64,000 nt of DNA, taken from Lichenostomus cassidix (Eukaryota > Chordata > Aves > Passeriformes > Meliphagidae). Within the stretch, counting starts at the first letter, position 1. Each line of letters starts with the position of its first letter. A model generated the notes under the pieces. The model saw nothing but the letters and a program-made list of their open reading frames with translations. It did no database searches and was not told the origin of the DNA. The translations under genes were made by a program, and so were the position numbers. Below, one piece after another: positions 22,730 to 34,511 of the stretch. The stretch is taken from the NCBI GenBank assembly GCA_008360975.2, contig CM039187.1, positions 18,753,495 to 18,817,494 on the forward strand. Reading direction: 5' to 3'.

Positions 22730-25700
22730 TAGAGTTGAAATCACCATCAATATTCATCCTTCAGCATACAAAGGGGTGCCAGCAAAGGGTAAACTGCAAG
22801 GAGTACATGCCCAGACTAGCTGTATGAACCAGCACCCTACAGCACCACTCTGCAGAACTGACCAAGGAACATAGGATAAAAATCTCAATAAAATAGCATG
22901 AAAATAAACGAGCCAAAGGCAATACCCCTGTATGTGTTAGGACTGTAAGCAGAGAATTAATCTGTCAGTGGCAATTTCAAAGAGGGTAGTGACATTGACA
23001 TTTTACAGCATAAATTTTAATAATGAAAAGAGCAGCATATGCCTCTTTGGCACAACAAAAACTAGATGGATGCAACAAGATGATGATGGGACAAGGTGCA
23101 CTTTTTTTGACCTTTCCCTTTTTTTATGTGTGTTCGCTGAAGTAACCAGTGATTCCATTTTGCCATTGCCCCAACAACTTTAAAATAAAGACATACTTTC
23201 AAATTAAGCAGTATAGAGTTCTGCTGGCCACTGAGCCAATCTCTAGGGCATTTAACAGGAGTCCAGAGCTTAATTGTGTATATATCAGATTCATTTTAAA
23301 ATTAATAACTTTGTCTCAAATTCTAGGCAATGATGTCCTGGAGGAAAGGCTACATTTTGACTGGGATTATTGACACAGAGTTTGGGAATACATGCTTCCA
23401 ACCACAAGCACAGTTCAAGGTAAAGCACTTCTATCACTAGAGGGGATTCTTTAAAAATGGTGTTTCCCAAGATACTGTGCTGCTGTCTTTACACTATCAG
23501 AATTGTGTTGTTCATTTGGGAGCTGAGAAATCTTAAAAGCATCTCTAAATTATTTTATATAGGCCACAGGTGAGGAGAATTCCAGTGGGGAAAAAAGAAA
23601 GTGCTGTGAGCAGCAGAAATGCTCATGTGGATGATATGGAATACATAACCATCTTGTAAAAAGTATCATATGTTTGAAACCAAACATTCCTTCCCCTACT
23701 TCATTTTATGAAAATGTACTAAAGCCAAACTGTCATATTATAAGTAATTTTTCTAATCCTGGCATACCTGTTGTAGTAATATCAGACAGATAGCCGGCAC
23801 TTGCTGACAAGGGATTACAAGAATTTAAGCACTATGAAGTAAAGTACCGGGCAAGTACACAGTGCATAGTTCTCCTCAAGTCCAGTCCCAGGATGCTGGT
23901 AAAATGTCACCATAATCAACAACCTGAAAAAGAGTGAAGGGCCAGTTGACTGGTAAAGACTCATTTTGCCTCCTGTCATTTTTTGCAGAAGAAAGCCTTA
24001 AGAAAGGAATGATGAAATTGATAGTACAGGACCTCAGAATCACAGATGTGTGAAATACATACATAATTAATCTGAAACCCAGTATAATTTCCATGGAGAT
24101 GGTTTTCATTAAATTAAATTTTTTATCATTTCAAAGCAATTGTAATAATAATTTTAGTCAAAATGTGAACAACAGCTCCCACTAAGATGCTGATAATATT
24201 GGCAATGCATTGTGAAATGCATTGGGTTTGTTCAGCAAGCAGTTGAAAAATCAATAAATGGGAAGGCTGATTGACACTATCGGATGTCTTCTTCAGACAA
24301 ACAGCAGATCACAGTGAAACCAGCTCATACTCAGTGGAGTTTAGGATTCTACCCCAGGCCAACAATAAGGACAACGTCTCTTCATTATTAGATATTTCAG
24401 ATCTTTGGAGAAACCCCAGTTAACAGTGAAGCATTGATCACATACTTCAAGGGAATTTTGCCCAGACAGAGCATTTAGTAAGATCTCTTGGACTAGGCTA
24501 CCTTTTATTTTTCTTCTGTACATTAATGTGCTAGGAAATTCATGGCCAAGGACTTACAAATCAATTACCCTTTCATGGCAGCATAGGTGAGAATTGTGAA
24601 AGCATTTTCTGAAGACTCACCGAAGGCTTCTCTTCCATGCACAGCATTCAAATTAATCCTGTTCACCTGTAGATGCCAAAATTCCTTTCTCCAAATTTCT
24701 CCTCCTCATTTCTGACATGAGGTGACTCATACACCTCCTCTATACTGGTCATGACCTAACTATCAAAATGCCACAGTCACATCATAAATATTTCAAGTGA
24801 GATGCAAGCAAACTGTCAATCATTTCCCAGGACCAGGATTAGATCTGAACAACTTGTGAGCTCTGGAATTCTACAGAGATGGATGGATGGGCAGATAATC
24901 CCATTCTACAATATCCATCAGGGATCTCATAAAATCATCAGATGCAGTAAATGTCCTATTTTACTCAATACAGTCTAGGTGTTGTTTACATCCCACCTTT
25001 ACCAGGAAGTACAGGCACAATCTTTTGGATCTGATATCATGAACCATTTGTGAATACATACAAGGATACCCTGGGAGAAACTCTTACAGGCATTTCAAAC
25101 CCAAGCAAATAGCTGGTAGCTCTAAAAGTCTTGCTTCTACTTTAAGCCTAGCGATGATTTCAGAGACTAAAATTCAGATCCTCAGTTGTAAGTTGGCATC
25201 AAATTAGAATGAAATGAAAGGAAGCTAGGAGCTAAGCTTAGAAACCAGGGAACAAATAATCTGCCACTCTGTGACAGACAAACTGTTATAAGTCTTCAAA
25301 AAACAAGTTGGAGAGATGTTGGCCCATTCCGGGGCTGAATGGAGCCCAGAAAAATGAGAAAGAATTGAGTGGTGAATCTAGATCTATTTTACCCTTTGGC
25401 CTCTCTTGCAAAACAGTACAGGGCACATCACACATTACAACAGATGAGCATTTTATTTCACTGCAAGTGGACCTTTCAGTCTACTTCCTGCATATTGGAG
25501 TACAGTTCTGTCAATCAAACCACTCCCTATTTCAGCAAGAAGTGCTTACAGCCCTGTTCTTCCTTCTGTGGCACTGCCTGACACTGGGAAAATGAACCAT
25601 GCTGAAAAGGACTATACATTAACCTACTCATCAATGCCATAGGGTAGAACAAAGAGCTTGGATTGACATCTTACAGAAAGCAGGGGTCCTCTGTTCACAC

Positions 25701-26210
25701 AGCAGCAACTGAAAAATACTTGCTGCATATAGAGACAACAAAATAAAGGTAATTAAGTCAGTACCCAGATGGTGCCTAGCGACTACTACTTACAGGATTA
25801 GGCCTTAACACAGCAAGAGTAAACAGATCTAGAACGATCTCTAGAGATGAGAGCTGCAAGCAAGACATCTTGCAGTGCCTTTCAAAGATGAAGCCTTGCT
25901 CCTCCAGCTCAGCAGAAGAAAGAATCCTACCCCTTAGCCTTCCTCCACATAAGCATCTCCATTGCTGGTTTCCAGATGTCAAATGAATCTCCTGCTTTTG
26001 TCCCTCTCTCTTTCCAGTAGAAGCAGAATTGCACTCTAGTCTGATAGGAACCCTAAGTGGAGGGAGAAAGGATATAGTGGGACAGATGGATGAGCAGAGA
26101 TGTAATTCCAGAGGAAAGCTGCTGTCATCCCATTAAAGATGAGGTTAAAGGTAGCTGCAATGAAAGAGTGGGAGATATTTCACTAGGGGAAATGGAGTGG
26201 CACTGAGCTT
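22730..26210. other. Non-coding DNA, no gene seen
   Basis: Mostly AT-rich unique sequence. The first 150 bases may continue the retroelement relic but cannot be aligned by eye. GGATGGATGG near 24,881-24,890 is a very short tandem run. No open frame above 100 codons is present. Confidence 0.5.
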
Positions 26211-26214
26211 TGAA

Positions 26215-26425
26215 ATTGCACTGCGTGAGAATATTAATAAAAAAGTTAATGACGCAATGTGCTTTTTGCTCCACATTAATTACACTTTTACATTCCAGTT
26301 TTTAATGCATTTTACACAAGACTTTATTTTACATTCCAGGAAGGGGAAAATATAATTGCCGCTTTAATTTCTATAGCCAAACCCTGATAAGATCACAGCT
26401 GTGAAAATCTCATAAAAAGCTTTAA
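26215..26425. promoter_or_regulatory. Enhancer-like block with C/EBP-CRE, GATA and E-box sites
   Basis: TGACGCAAT at 26,250-26,258 joins a CRE half-site to a C/EBP half-site. GATAAG at 26,386-26,391 is a GATA-factor site, and CACAGCTGTG at 26,394-26,403 is a perfect palindromic E-box three bases further on. Repeated ACATTCCAG/TTTTACA words and TTAATTAC cores lie between. Close GATA plus E-box pairs are known composite enhancer modules. Occupancy and conservation are not known here. Confidence 0.35.
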
Positions 26426-28355
26426 ATTAAGTTAAAAAAACAGTTCCCTTCCCTCCTCCCCTTACTTCTCTTCCTGCATGAGGTGCTATCAGTAGAGATG
26501 GTGGAAGTGTTGGTTCAAGGCAGCGTTGTTGCCTGGCACGGAAACCTTTTCTGAAGGGAGCACCAGCTTATGAGGCCTGGACCATCCAACACCATCTACA
26601 CTGCTGGGGCTCACCTACTCCTCTCTGCTGTCAGTGGGAATAAACCCTCTGCCAAGCCCATTTGGGTGTGCAGGGCCCCAGCTGTAACACACAGAGTTCT
26701 GGTTACTGCCAAAGGCACAGTCCCTGTGCTGAGGCCGCACGTGCACAGACAAGACTGAAGAGATCACGCTGCTACAGTCTTGGTGTAGCGGCTTGGTGAA
26801 ATAACTAGTTTACATGAGATAAATGAGAAAGTCTATATGAATGATAGGAATTGTAGATTATTGTTTGAATCCTGTCAGAGATGCCTTCCATCACTGCAGA
26901 AATAGAACAAATCAGCTATCATGAAAGTGAAGTAGCCTGATGCACCTTCCTTCTTTGTTTGCAAGGGCCAGGTTCTGGGTCTGTCCAGAGTATCTTTGCA
27001 GATAGCCACCCCTCTATAGCTACAGACTGTGTCAACTCCTAAGGAATTACTCCAAATATGCCCCTACCTTGGACTCTGGCTTTTCTTTCACTCAGAAATC
27101 CCCACAGATCTTATACAAAATCACAGCAGCACTACATTCCCCTATCACAACCATCCATTTCCTTTAGGAATATGAAGAGAGGCCAATTCATTACTGTGCC
27201 TACAGCCCTTAATGCAGCTAAAGCAACCCAGCCACACTGTGTGTGCACAGCACTCGTACTCTGTTGGGACAGTGGTTGTACGGTACAGCATATACAAGTC
27301 TCTATGTACTCAAAGCACTCTGCTGATATTTCCCTACCAGAAAACTGATTTGGTGATGGAAGTGTGTTGAGACTTCACTTGCAGCTAGACAAAACCAAAG
27401 GGGAATCAGACCTTCATCTATTCTTATACCAGTCACCTACAACTTGAAATATTCAAGCAGACCATTACATCCATTTCCTCTTTTTTATTCATGCTCCAGA
27501 TCCTGGCACATTACTTTGATTGTCCATATCCTTATCCCAGGAACTCCAGGACAAGCCAGTGACTTTGTAATGTACAAAAAGGTATCTCTTCCAATGTAAT
27601 GTCATTGTTACTAAACCTGTGGATCCCCACCTCAAGATCTTTAACATAAGCTTTTCATAAAAGTTAGATCAGATAATCCACCCTCCTGCCCTTGAAAGGA
27701 TCACTTATACAAGAACCTTCCTTGGCATATATACCTATATGGACCTGAGTCACTTCTGTTAGAAGCCTGTGACCTTGCTGAAGCACTTCTCCTCGAACTT
27801 TTCTTTCCCTCAGAATGCCCAAACTTGATATCCCTGTGTTTTCTTTCCTGAATTCAAATCCAGTCCTCCAGTTTGACTAGTCTCTGTTTCCCTATCCACC
27901 ATTTCCACCAACGTCTGTTCTTGTAACTTCATTGGAGAAAGATAAAATCTCACTCATGAGTTGCTGCAGTAAAAGGGAGTACTCAGAACACCCCATTCCA
28001 AAACTCCATGCAGACTGAACAACAGAGCTTAAGAAAGGTTCATCTCTCCATAAAGGTTTTGTTGATCCTTTTGAGTTCCTTCTCCTGGCTAAGTTCCCAA
28101 TTTACACCTCTGTAAACAAAAGCAGAATCCATCACTCACATCCGTACTATTTTCCTTGATTATTCCCTATATACAAAAAACAGAAGAGGAATGTGTTTTC
28201 ACATGTGAAAGAGAGAGGGAGTGAAGAAAACAGAAGAGATTGAGAGAAAGGAAGAGAGAGAGCTCTAAAACCTCATTTTCCTGGTAATTTACTCTTCTAT
28301 TCAGTTGAGTCCTGCTGCTCGTAAGCCTATTCCTGTTACAATATTAGATATAAAC
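26426..28355. other. Non-coding DNA, no gene seen
   Basis: Unique sequence with a purine-rich, AGAG-type stretch at about 28,205-28,262. Open frames are below 100 codons without domain content. Confidence 0.5.
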
Positions 28356-28359
28356 AAGT

Positions 28360-28570
28360 AAACTGTGTAATGGATCACATTAAGCAGGCCCTGCATCTTG
28401 AGGCAGGATTTAATTTGCATGGCAGATTATCTTGTCTGCAGTAGGAGAGGCACCCTGGGGCACTGACTGCATTAATAGGATCTAGTTTCTTAAAATCCAT
28501 TAAGTCAATTGAGTGGACCAGTCTATAATCTCATTTCAAATCCAGCGTGAAAATGCTTAAACACTAGCCC
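28360..28570. promoter_or_regulatory. Possible conserved non-coding element
   Basis: TAATTTGCAT at 28,411-28,420 combines a homeodomain core with a POU-type octamer-like word. It is followed by AGATTATCTTGTCTGCAG and CCATTAAGTCAATTGAGTGG (about 28,497-28,516, an NK2-like word). The motif mix is enhancer-like; no other evidence. Confidence 0.25.
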
Positions 28571-29399
28571 TATGACACCGACAGCGGAGAAGTGACTAAA
28601 GGGACACTGGAGACTGCACTCTGCCATATTGCCTGCCTGCTGGGAATAGGAAAAAGAAGGGAAATGGGTAGGGCTCATTCTGCTTTAGCAAACTCTATTC
28701 AGTAAGATGATGACAGCACAAGAGAGGTAAGGAGAGGAGTCAAAAACTATGTAAGGGGAAAGACTAGAGTTTCTCCAAAGTAATGGCAGTGAATTGTTAA
28801 ACAGTGTTGTTTGGCTGATGGTGTTTTGGATACCTGATTCCACCAACACAGTCAGAAATATGACATTGTGAAGGGAGGATGCCTTTACAGGGGTGTTCTA
28901 CTATGAGTCACAAGAATAGGAATTTTCAAACTATCCAGAAAAGTAGAATGAGTCTGAGAAATGTGCTGTTGCAGTTAAAATACAGGAATAGAATCTAGGA
29001 ACATCAAAGCTGTGGAATCCTAGGCTCATGACCCCTCCGCTCTGGGCTGCCACCAGAAGGCAACATTATTGAAATCAAATAGATTTGCACAAGGCTATTC
29101 TTGGCCTATCTGATCTGAGTAAACTTTTCCCATTTGCCCCATGGAAGAAAATTAGATAAAGGCTCAATTTATCTTAACCCCATGTACAAAGTCCCCTAGG
29201 TAAGAGCTCTTTTTTGTTTGGATATATGTAAGCTATTTAACATAAAGGGTCTCCAGTCTGAGATCTGGGTACTTTGACCACATTACATTAACACTGTAAC
29301 CACAAATAACAGCGATAGCAGTAGGGGATACACAAAGCCAGATATATTGAAAACAGACAGAAACTCAAAAGGAAGAAAAAAAGACATAATAACCTAAAA
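28571..29399. other. Non-coding DNA, no gene seen
   Basis: No gene or repeat was recognised. A CTCF-like but imperfect word (TGCCACCAGAAGGCAAC) is at about 29,049-29,065. Confidence 0.5.
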
Positions 29400-29670
29400 A
29401 CTGAAAGAGTAAGAAACCCCCAAGACCAGATGGCATTTATGCAAACACTCTAAAGAAATCAAAGTTCATAGAAGTTACTAACAAAATCATTCAATTTATC
29501 ATTAAAAACAGCCACTCCCCTATCATGCTGGAGTGGAGCCAAAACTCTGTACTTCTTTTAAAAGAGGTGCTAAGGGCAATCATGGGAATTATAGACCTCA
29601 GTGAGCCTTACGCCAATACCAGGAAAAATAGCTGAGAAAATCATTAAAGACAGAGTTATAAAGCACCAGG
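29400..29670 (+). mobile_element. Old CR1/L3-type LINE fragment, reverse transcriptase part
   Basis: Two pieces of a non-LTR reverse transcriptase are readable in different frames. From 29,417 the codons give PPRPDGIYANTLK, the 'PDGI' palm-entry motif. From 29,601 they give VSLTPIPGKIAEKIIKDRV, the 'NYRPVSLT...GK..EKII' block, with GNYRP just upstream in a shifted frame (29,585-29,599). Stops and frame shifts show it is long dead. The copy appears older than the CR1 at 40,082-41,010. It may extend to about 29,860, but alignment is lost. Confidence 0.7.
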
Positions 29671-32600
29671 CTAGGTGAGTGTAATGTGGTAAAGAAGCAG
29701 CTCAGTTTCTCCAAGCTGACTTTCTGACCTGCTAGTGTTCCTTGGAAATGTCAGCAGCTCTGAAGAAGCAATGATAAGTAGGAGTCACCTAGCTATTATG
29801 GATTTAACAAAAAACAGATTGAAAAATTTTAGGGCTCCACTCCTGCTAATATACATAAGCCCAGAGGGTGGGATTTTACAGCACACCACTGATTAAAAAA
29901 AAAAAAAGAAAAAAAGCAAATGAATAATAAAGTTGTACTAAGTTCTTGTAAGGATCTCATTCCTCAAACTGTGGCAATGTCTCTAGAAGGGATCAAACTC
30001 AGGTTTTAGTGACTAAGAAAGGAAGCTACACACAAGCTACAGATGAGCCATAGCAATCAGCTGGAGCAAGCTGCTGCAGTGCCTGGTTCCTGGGCCACAC
30101 ACAGGACCACGTGTCCTGTATCTGCAGTGGATGTCAGAGGACCATACCAGGTATGTTCTCAGTGCTGAGGCATGTTAGGAACAGGCTATTGCTGAATGGG
30201 CTGCCGCAGTATTGTTCAAGGGCCCACTACAGAAGAGTGGCAGAACCTTATTCAGAGCCATTCCAATCTGCAGTGAGTGAGGCCACTTCATGAGCCCACA
30301 GGATGCAAGAGGTCAGAGGCAAATTGATCAGGTTCTTAAGCATTTAAGCAAAACAAAAATGGCATCTGTAAGGAAAACCTGCTCCATAGCCAACAAATCA
30401 CCCACTTTCAGTCTCACAATTGTGTGGCTTTGTTCTGATGTATTTACAGTGTCTTGGATCTAGTTGATTCACATGCTTCCACTTCTTATTCCTTCCCAGC
30501 TGCAGTCTCCCAGTTTGCCATGCCTGGCAATGCTCACACTGTTACAGGTCTCAGCACTTGTTCCTCCCCTACCAACACACAGCTTTTCCTTCTTAGCTTT
30601 CAAATGCTGCTAGACCTGCTGCCCAAGGCAATTTTGTCAGGGGAGCCTAAGGGACTGATATTAATCCAGTGGTGAATACTAGTCATAATGAGTCCAATAT
30701 ATTCTCCATTTCAAGAAATCTCTCAGCTCTGATTTCTAGACATTATATATCAGAGAGCTCACTATATACCCATCCTGTTCTTATTCCCTTCCTTAAATAT
30801 TCACTTTGTAGGGAGACGAGATTGCATGGAAGATGGATATTTGGGTTAGTCCAGTGCACCAGATTTTATATTCTAAGCACTGGACTGTTGCACATAATTT
30901 TTCACAAAATGGCAGAGGCACAAGCACAGCTCCACTCTTTTCCTTCAGAGCTGTTTCTTCTGAGTGCTCCATATGCACCATCCCCAAATGGACACAAACA
31001 TTCACACAGCAGCCCCTGCTCAAACTCAACATTTTCTCAGCAGTCCTTACCCAAACTGCTGAACATAACCTCCCATGAAAGGGTCATGACAGATAATGGC
31101 AGTCACACTCCTTTGAACTCCAAAATTGCAGTAGGCAGCGCCACAGGACCCCTGGTGGGGTAGGTGCCCATGGAAAAACATCCCTTCTACAGACAAGTCA
31201 GTATAAGAAGGGGGAGCACTTTTGCTTGGGGTGAACAACTGCTGTATGCTATGGAGAGATGCAGAAGGAAATTTTCAGCTCATGGGGTTTTACTGCTGGT
31301 TTTGGGCCATTCCCTGCTGCCCCCAAAGGAGGCTTGTGGCTTAAAGACAACCAACACTGTCACCTTTTCTTAAAAATATACCATGACACTGGTGAACTGC
31401 AGCTTTCAGAGCAAACCGCATCATCCTCCATGCTCCCAGGTGGTCACATGATGTCCTGCATTAGCACAGACCAATACTATTTTTTTCTTCGAAGGAAAGA
31501 GAGAACCATCAGCTGTTTGCAAACCACAGCATCACCTACTTCTCCCACATAAACCACAGATCAAAGGTCTCCACTTTCTAAACCACAGAGGGGTCCCAGG
31601 GGCTCCAAGAAGTAGATGTCTAGCAGTACAGTTTCTGCTAGACAACAAGACTGTGCAGTCTCTGCAATATGTGGTAGAAAACATTTTCTTTTAGATATTC
31701 TAGGTACATATCCAAAAGACACAAAAACACCTAGTCACTCATACCTGCCTGTAGGAGGCACAGCAAAAACCAAGGAGAGCAGGTGAAGATGGAGCTACAC
31801 AGAGCTAGTGATACCCAGCTCTAATGTGGAGCACTGACTTATAAATTGGGTACAAAAAGCACAGCAAGGAAGAGAAATGGGCTTCTGTGCCTTGAAATTA
31901 CAGCAGGATACACCAGGAATCAATTAGACACCACCCCTTCTGCTCTTCAGCTTCCATGTTACACTGAAGCAGCTCACCTCTGCCTTGAGCATATATGAAA
32001 GATTGAATGTATACCCTTCCTGAAGCCATTGGTATCTGCTCAAGCCTGACAAGATATTGAAACAACAATTCCAAGAAGCACAAACTGCCCCATTCATCTC
32101 CCTGAGTGGCTCACTTGCCTCCTGATGACAATCTGCTAAATATCTTCACTTAATTAGTCCGCTGTTCTTTGAAGCAAGTAAAAATGCAATGTGACGATTG
32201 TGCTAGGACTATCTTTACACAAGCTACTCAAAAGAGACAGTTCATTTTGTTGAAAAGAGCTGGCAGTTTTGTAGGATGTCTCAACTTATCTTTCCCTCAT
32301 CAAGAATGACTCAGATTCAACAGGGCCAAAAAAAAGCCAAGACAGGCAAACAAAAGGAAATTACAAGGTTCTTCATGGTGCCCTCCAGAGCCCACAAGTG
32401 TGACTCAGTGAATGATGAGAGCTTCTGGTGTGCTTCAGAAAAGAGTCTGCCAGCACTTGGGTGGGAGAAAAGTGATAAATTGCAGTTACGTGAGGATGCA
32501 GGAGAAACACACAGTTTTAGGAAATTAATATGAACATTAGCAATGTCTCTGGTTTGAAGAATTGAGGAAAAGAGATTAAAGCAAGGCCAGTCTCTCTTGT

Positions 32601-33629
32601 CAATTTAAGTATATATATCTAAACAAAATTAAAATAATGGATAAACACTTGAATTTAAAAATATTTGAAAATAAGTCAAATATGTCAGCACAACAACTTT
32701 ATCCAGGACTGGCAATATGGTACAAGTGTGCAGTGAAGAGTGTGAGAATAGACAGTAGGATTTGGCATCCATGGTGGGAGCTTTATTTAAGATGAAAGAT
32801 AGGCTTCCATGAGCCTCACCAAGTCATAGCTGAAAGAGGAGCTTCCATCCAAAAACAAATTCATTAATTTTTCTTATCAAATATGCTGAGCCAAGACATA
32901 TTCCCCAACTGGGAAAAACTAGGACCTGTCATCTCCTGGAGTGTCACTGTATACTGGGTGAGCTGCAGACAATCACTAAAGCCTGACAAGGGTATATCTG
33001 CTGAAGACTAATGACTGAGTGATCAAAAACCCAATCCTCTCTTTGGCAGCCCACTGCACTGCCAAAAAACTGATATGAAAGCTGAAGTGTATGGGCCAGG
33101 CTCATCCCTTGGTAGACCCACAGAATTTAACTGCCTTATCAGAAATGGCTTTTGTCCAACATGTCTGTGACAGTCAAAAGTAGGCATGGTCTACAGTAAA
33201 CTTTGGCTTAAACACTGCATGAAGATCATCTAGAGTGCCTGCAACTAAAATTAAACATGAAAACTATCAGCTTCAGTGAGTGCAGAAAAAAAGATCTCAG
33301 CCAGAAAGAGAAAGGAAAAGTGTTAGGAAAAGTCACTTGTGACCCATCCTTCACGTTCTGGATGGCTGCATTGGTTTAACCACAGCATTGGTTCTTTCCA
33401 ATTCTATGCTACAGCAGTAGTAACAGAGTTGCTTTCTCCCTTACACGTTTTTTTGCATACTATCACACAGAGTACAGCCTCCATATTCTCCAGCATAGGG
33501 AAAGCTAACTTTACATAGTGCATATTTTATGTTAGAGTTCTGCTCAAATCTTCTCTTTCTATGAAAAGTGGCCTAAAAAGATAACATGAGAGCAACCTAG
33601 AGATTGGTTTTACTTGCTTTGTAATGCAG
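29671..33629. other. Non-coding DNA, no gene seen
   Basis: Unique sequence with an A-rich tract at 29,895-29,920. Frames reach 164 codons (30,669-31,163 plus) without recognisable content. No repeat family was recognised. Confidence 0.5.
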
Positions 33630-33842
33630 GCATTCGTGCATGTACTAACCTCTTTATGTACTCCCAACATCAAGCAGTGGAGTCTAAGAGAACATCCTGT
33701 TGTAGACTAAGATGTGCTCATCCAAGAGCACCAGCTCTTCTGGGTCGGTATCTAGGAAACGTAAAGGGCCCATCAGTACCAAGGCATCCAGGCACCATGC
33801 TATAAGCTGAGGAAGATGAAAGCAAACAGTTATTAGCAGATG
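33630..33842 (+). other. Candidate non-coding or 3'-terminal exon
   Basis: A clean acceptor (TTTTACTTGCTTTGTAATGCAG, ending 33,629) and a donor AGATG/GTAAGG (donor GT at 33,843) enclose 213 nt. One frame is open from the acceptor for about 58 codons, then stops at 33,803-33,805; the other two stop early. An untranslated or lncRNA exon therefore fits better than an internal coding exon. It lies about 610 bases upstream of another plus-strand candidate (34,456-34,511). Confidence 0.2.
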
Positions 33843-34455
33843 GTAAGGGAACCCCACTCATTCCTTCCCTAGGAGTTGTGTCTACCTTCCTATTCTATGG
33901 TCTCTACAACCCATGTATGAAAGTCTGAAATCTTCACTCTTCCCTGCCCACAGGCTTATAGACCCTGGGGGTCCCAGATTTGCAGGAAAAAGGACTCTCA
34001 ATATGTGTCAAGGTAGCAGCTGAGGGTAGTTAAGCTGTTTGTCTTTTCAGTGCTGCAGTAATTTCCCAACTGATTTCTGAAGTCCAGAAGAAATGACAAG
34101 GATGGAGGGGAGGAAGGGAATTAGAGGAAACTACGACTTCATCATTCAACAAGAGTTTGTGAGAAAGCAGGTTATGTTGGGGGACCACCAAACGCGATGT
34201 CTTTCATTGCTCCACCTCCCACAATGCAAAGGTGCTGTGTTACCTCTTCTCCCACCCCCCCATCTCATCTACCCCCAGACAAAGTATTCCTGAGCACACC
34301 ATATAATGCAGTTTTTCATGGCATGCCTGCTTATCAGGACTCTGAAACTATGTGAGACATGCATGCAGACAATGGCCCTGTCTCTCAGCCACAGAGGGCT
34401 CTGAAGGGATCCCTTTCAGCACTCACAGATTGCTCTGTGTTCCCTTAATTGACAG

Positions 34456-34511
34456 ACCCGGCCAACTCTGACAGCAGTGGCGTGCAGCTGGTGCAGGCTG
34501 CTCTGTCTCAG
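34456..34511 (+). other. Candidate 56-nt internal coding exon, unidentified
   Basis: The acceptor GCTCTGTGTTCCCTTAATTGACAG ends at 34,455, and the donor CTCAG/GTAGGC starts at 34,512. Between them the frame PANSDSSGVQLVQAALSQ, preceded by a split codon ending AC, runs open and ends on a codon boundary. It has the Ser/Gln-rich character of transcription-factor linkers. A second frame is also open; the third stops. I do not recognise the protein. The site pair, phase and low-bias peptide make it the best internal exon candidate in the window, but no neighbouring coding exon in a compatible phase was found. Confidence 0.25.

Noticed and set aside
29049..29065. CTCF-like word CCACCAGAAGGCA
   Set aside because: Key G positions of the core differ; too weak beside the strong site at 49,321.
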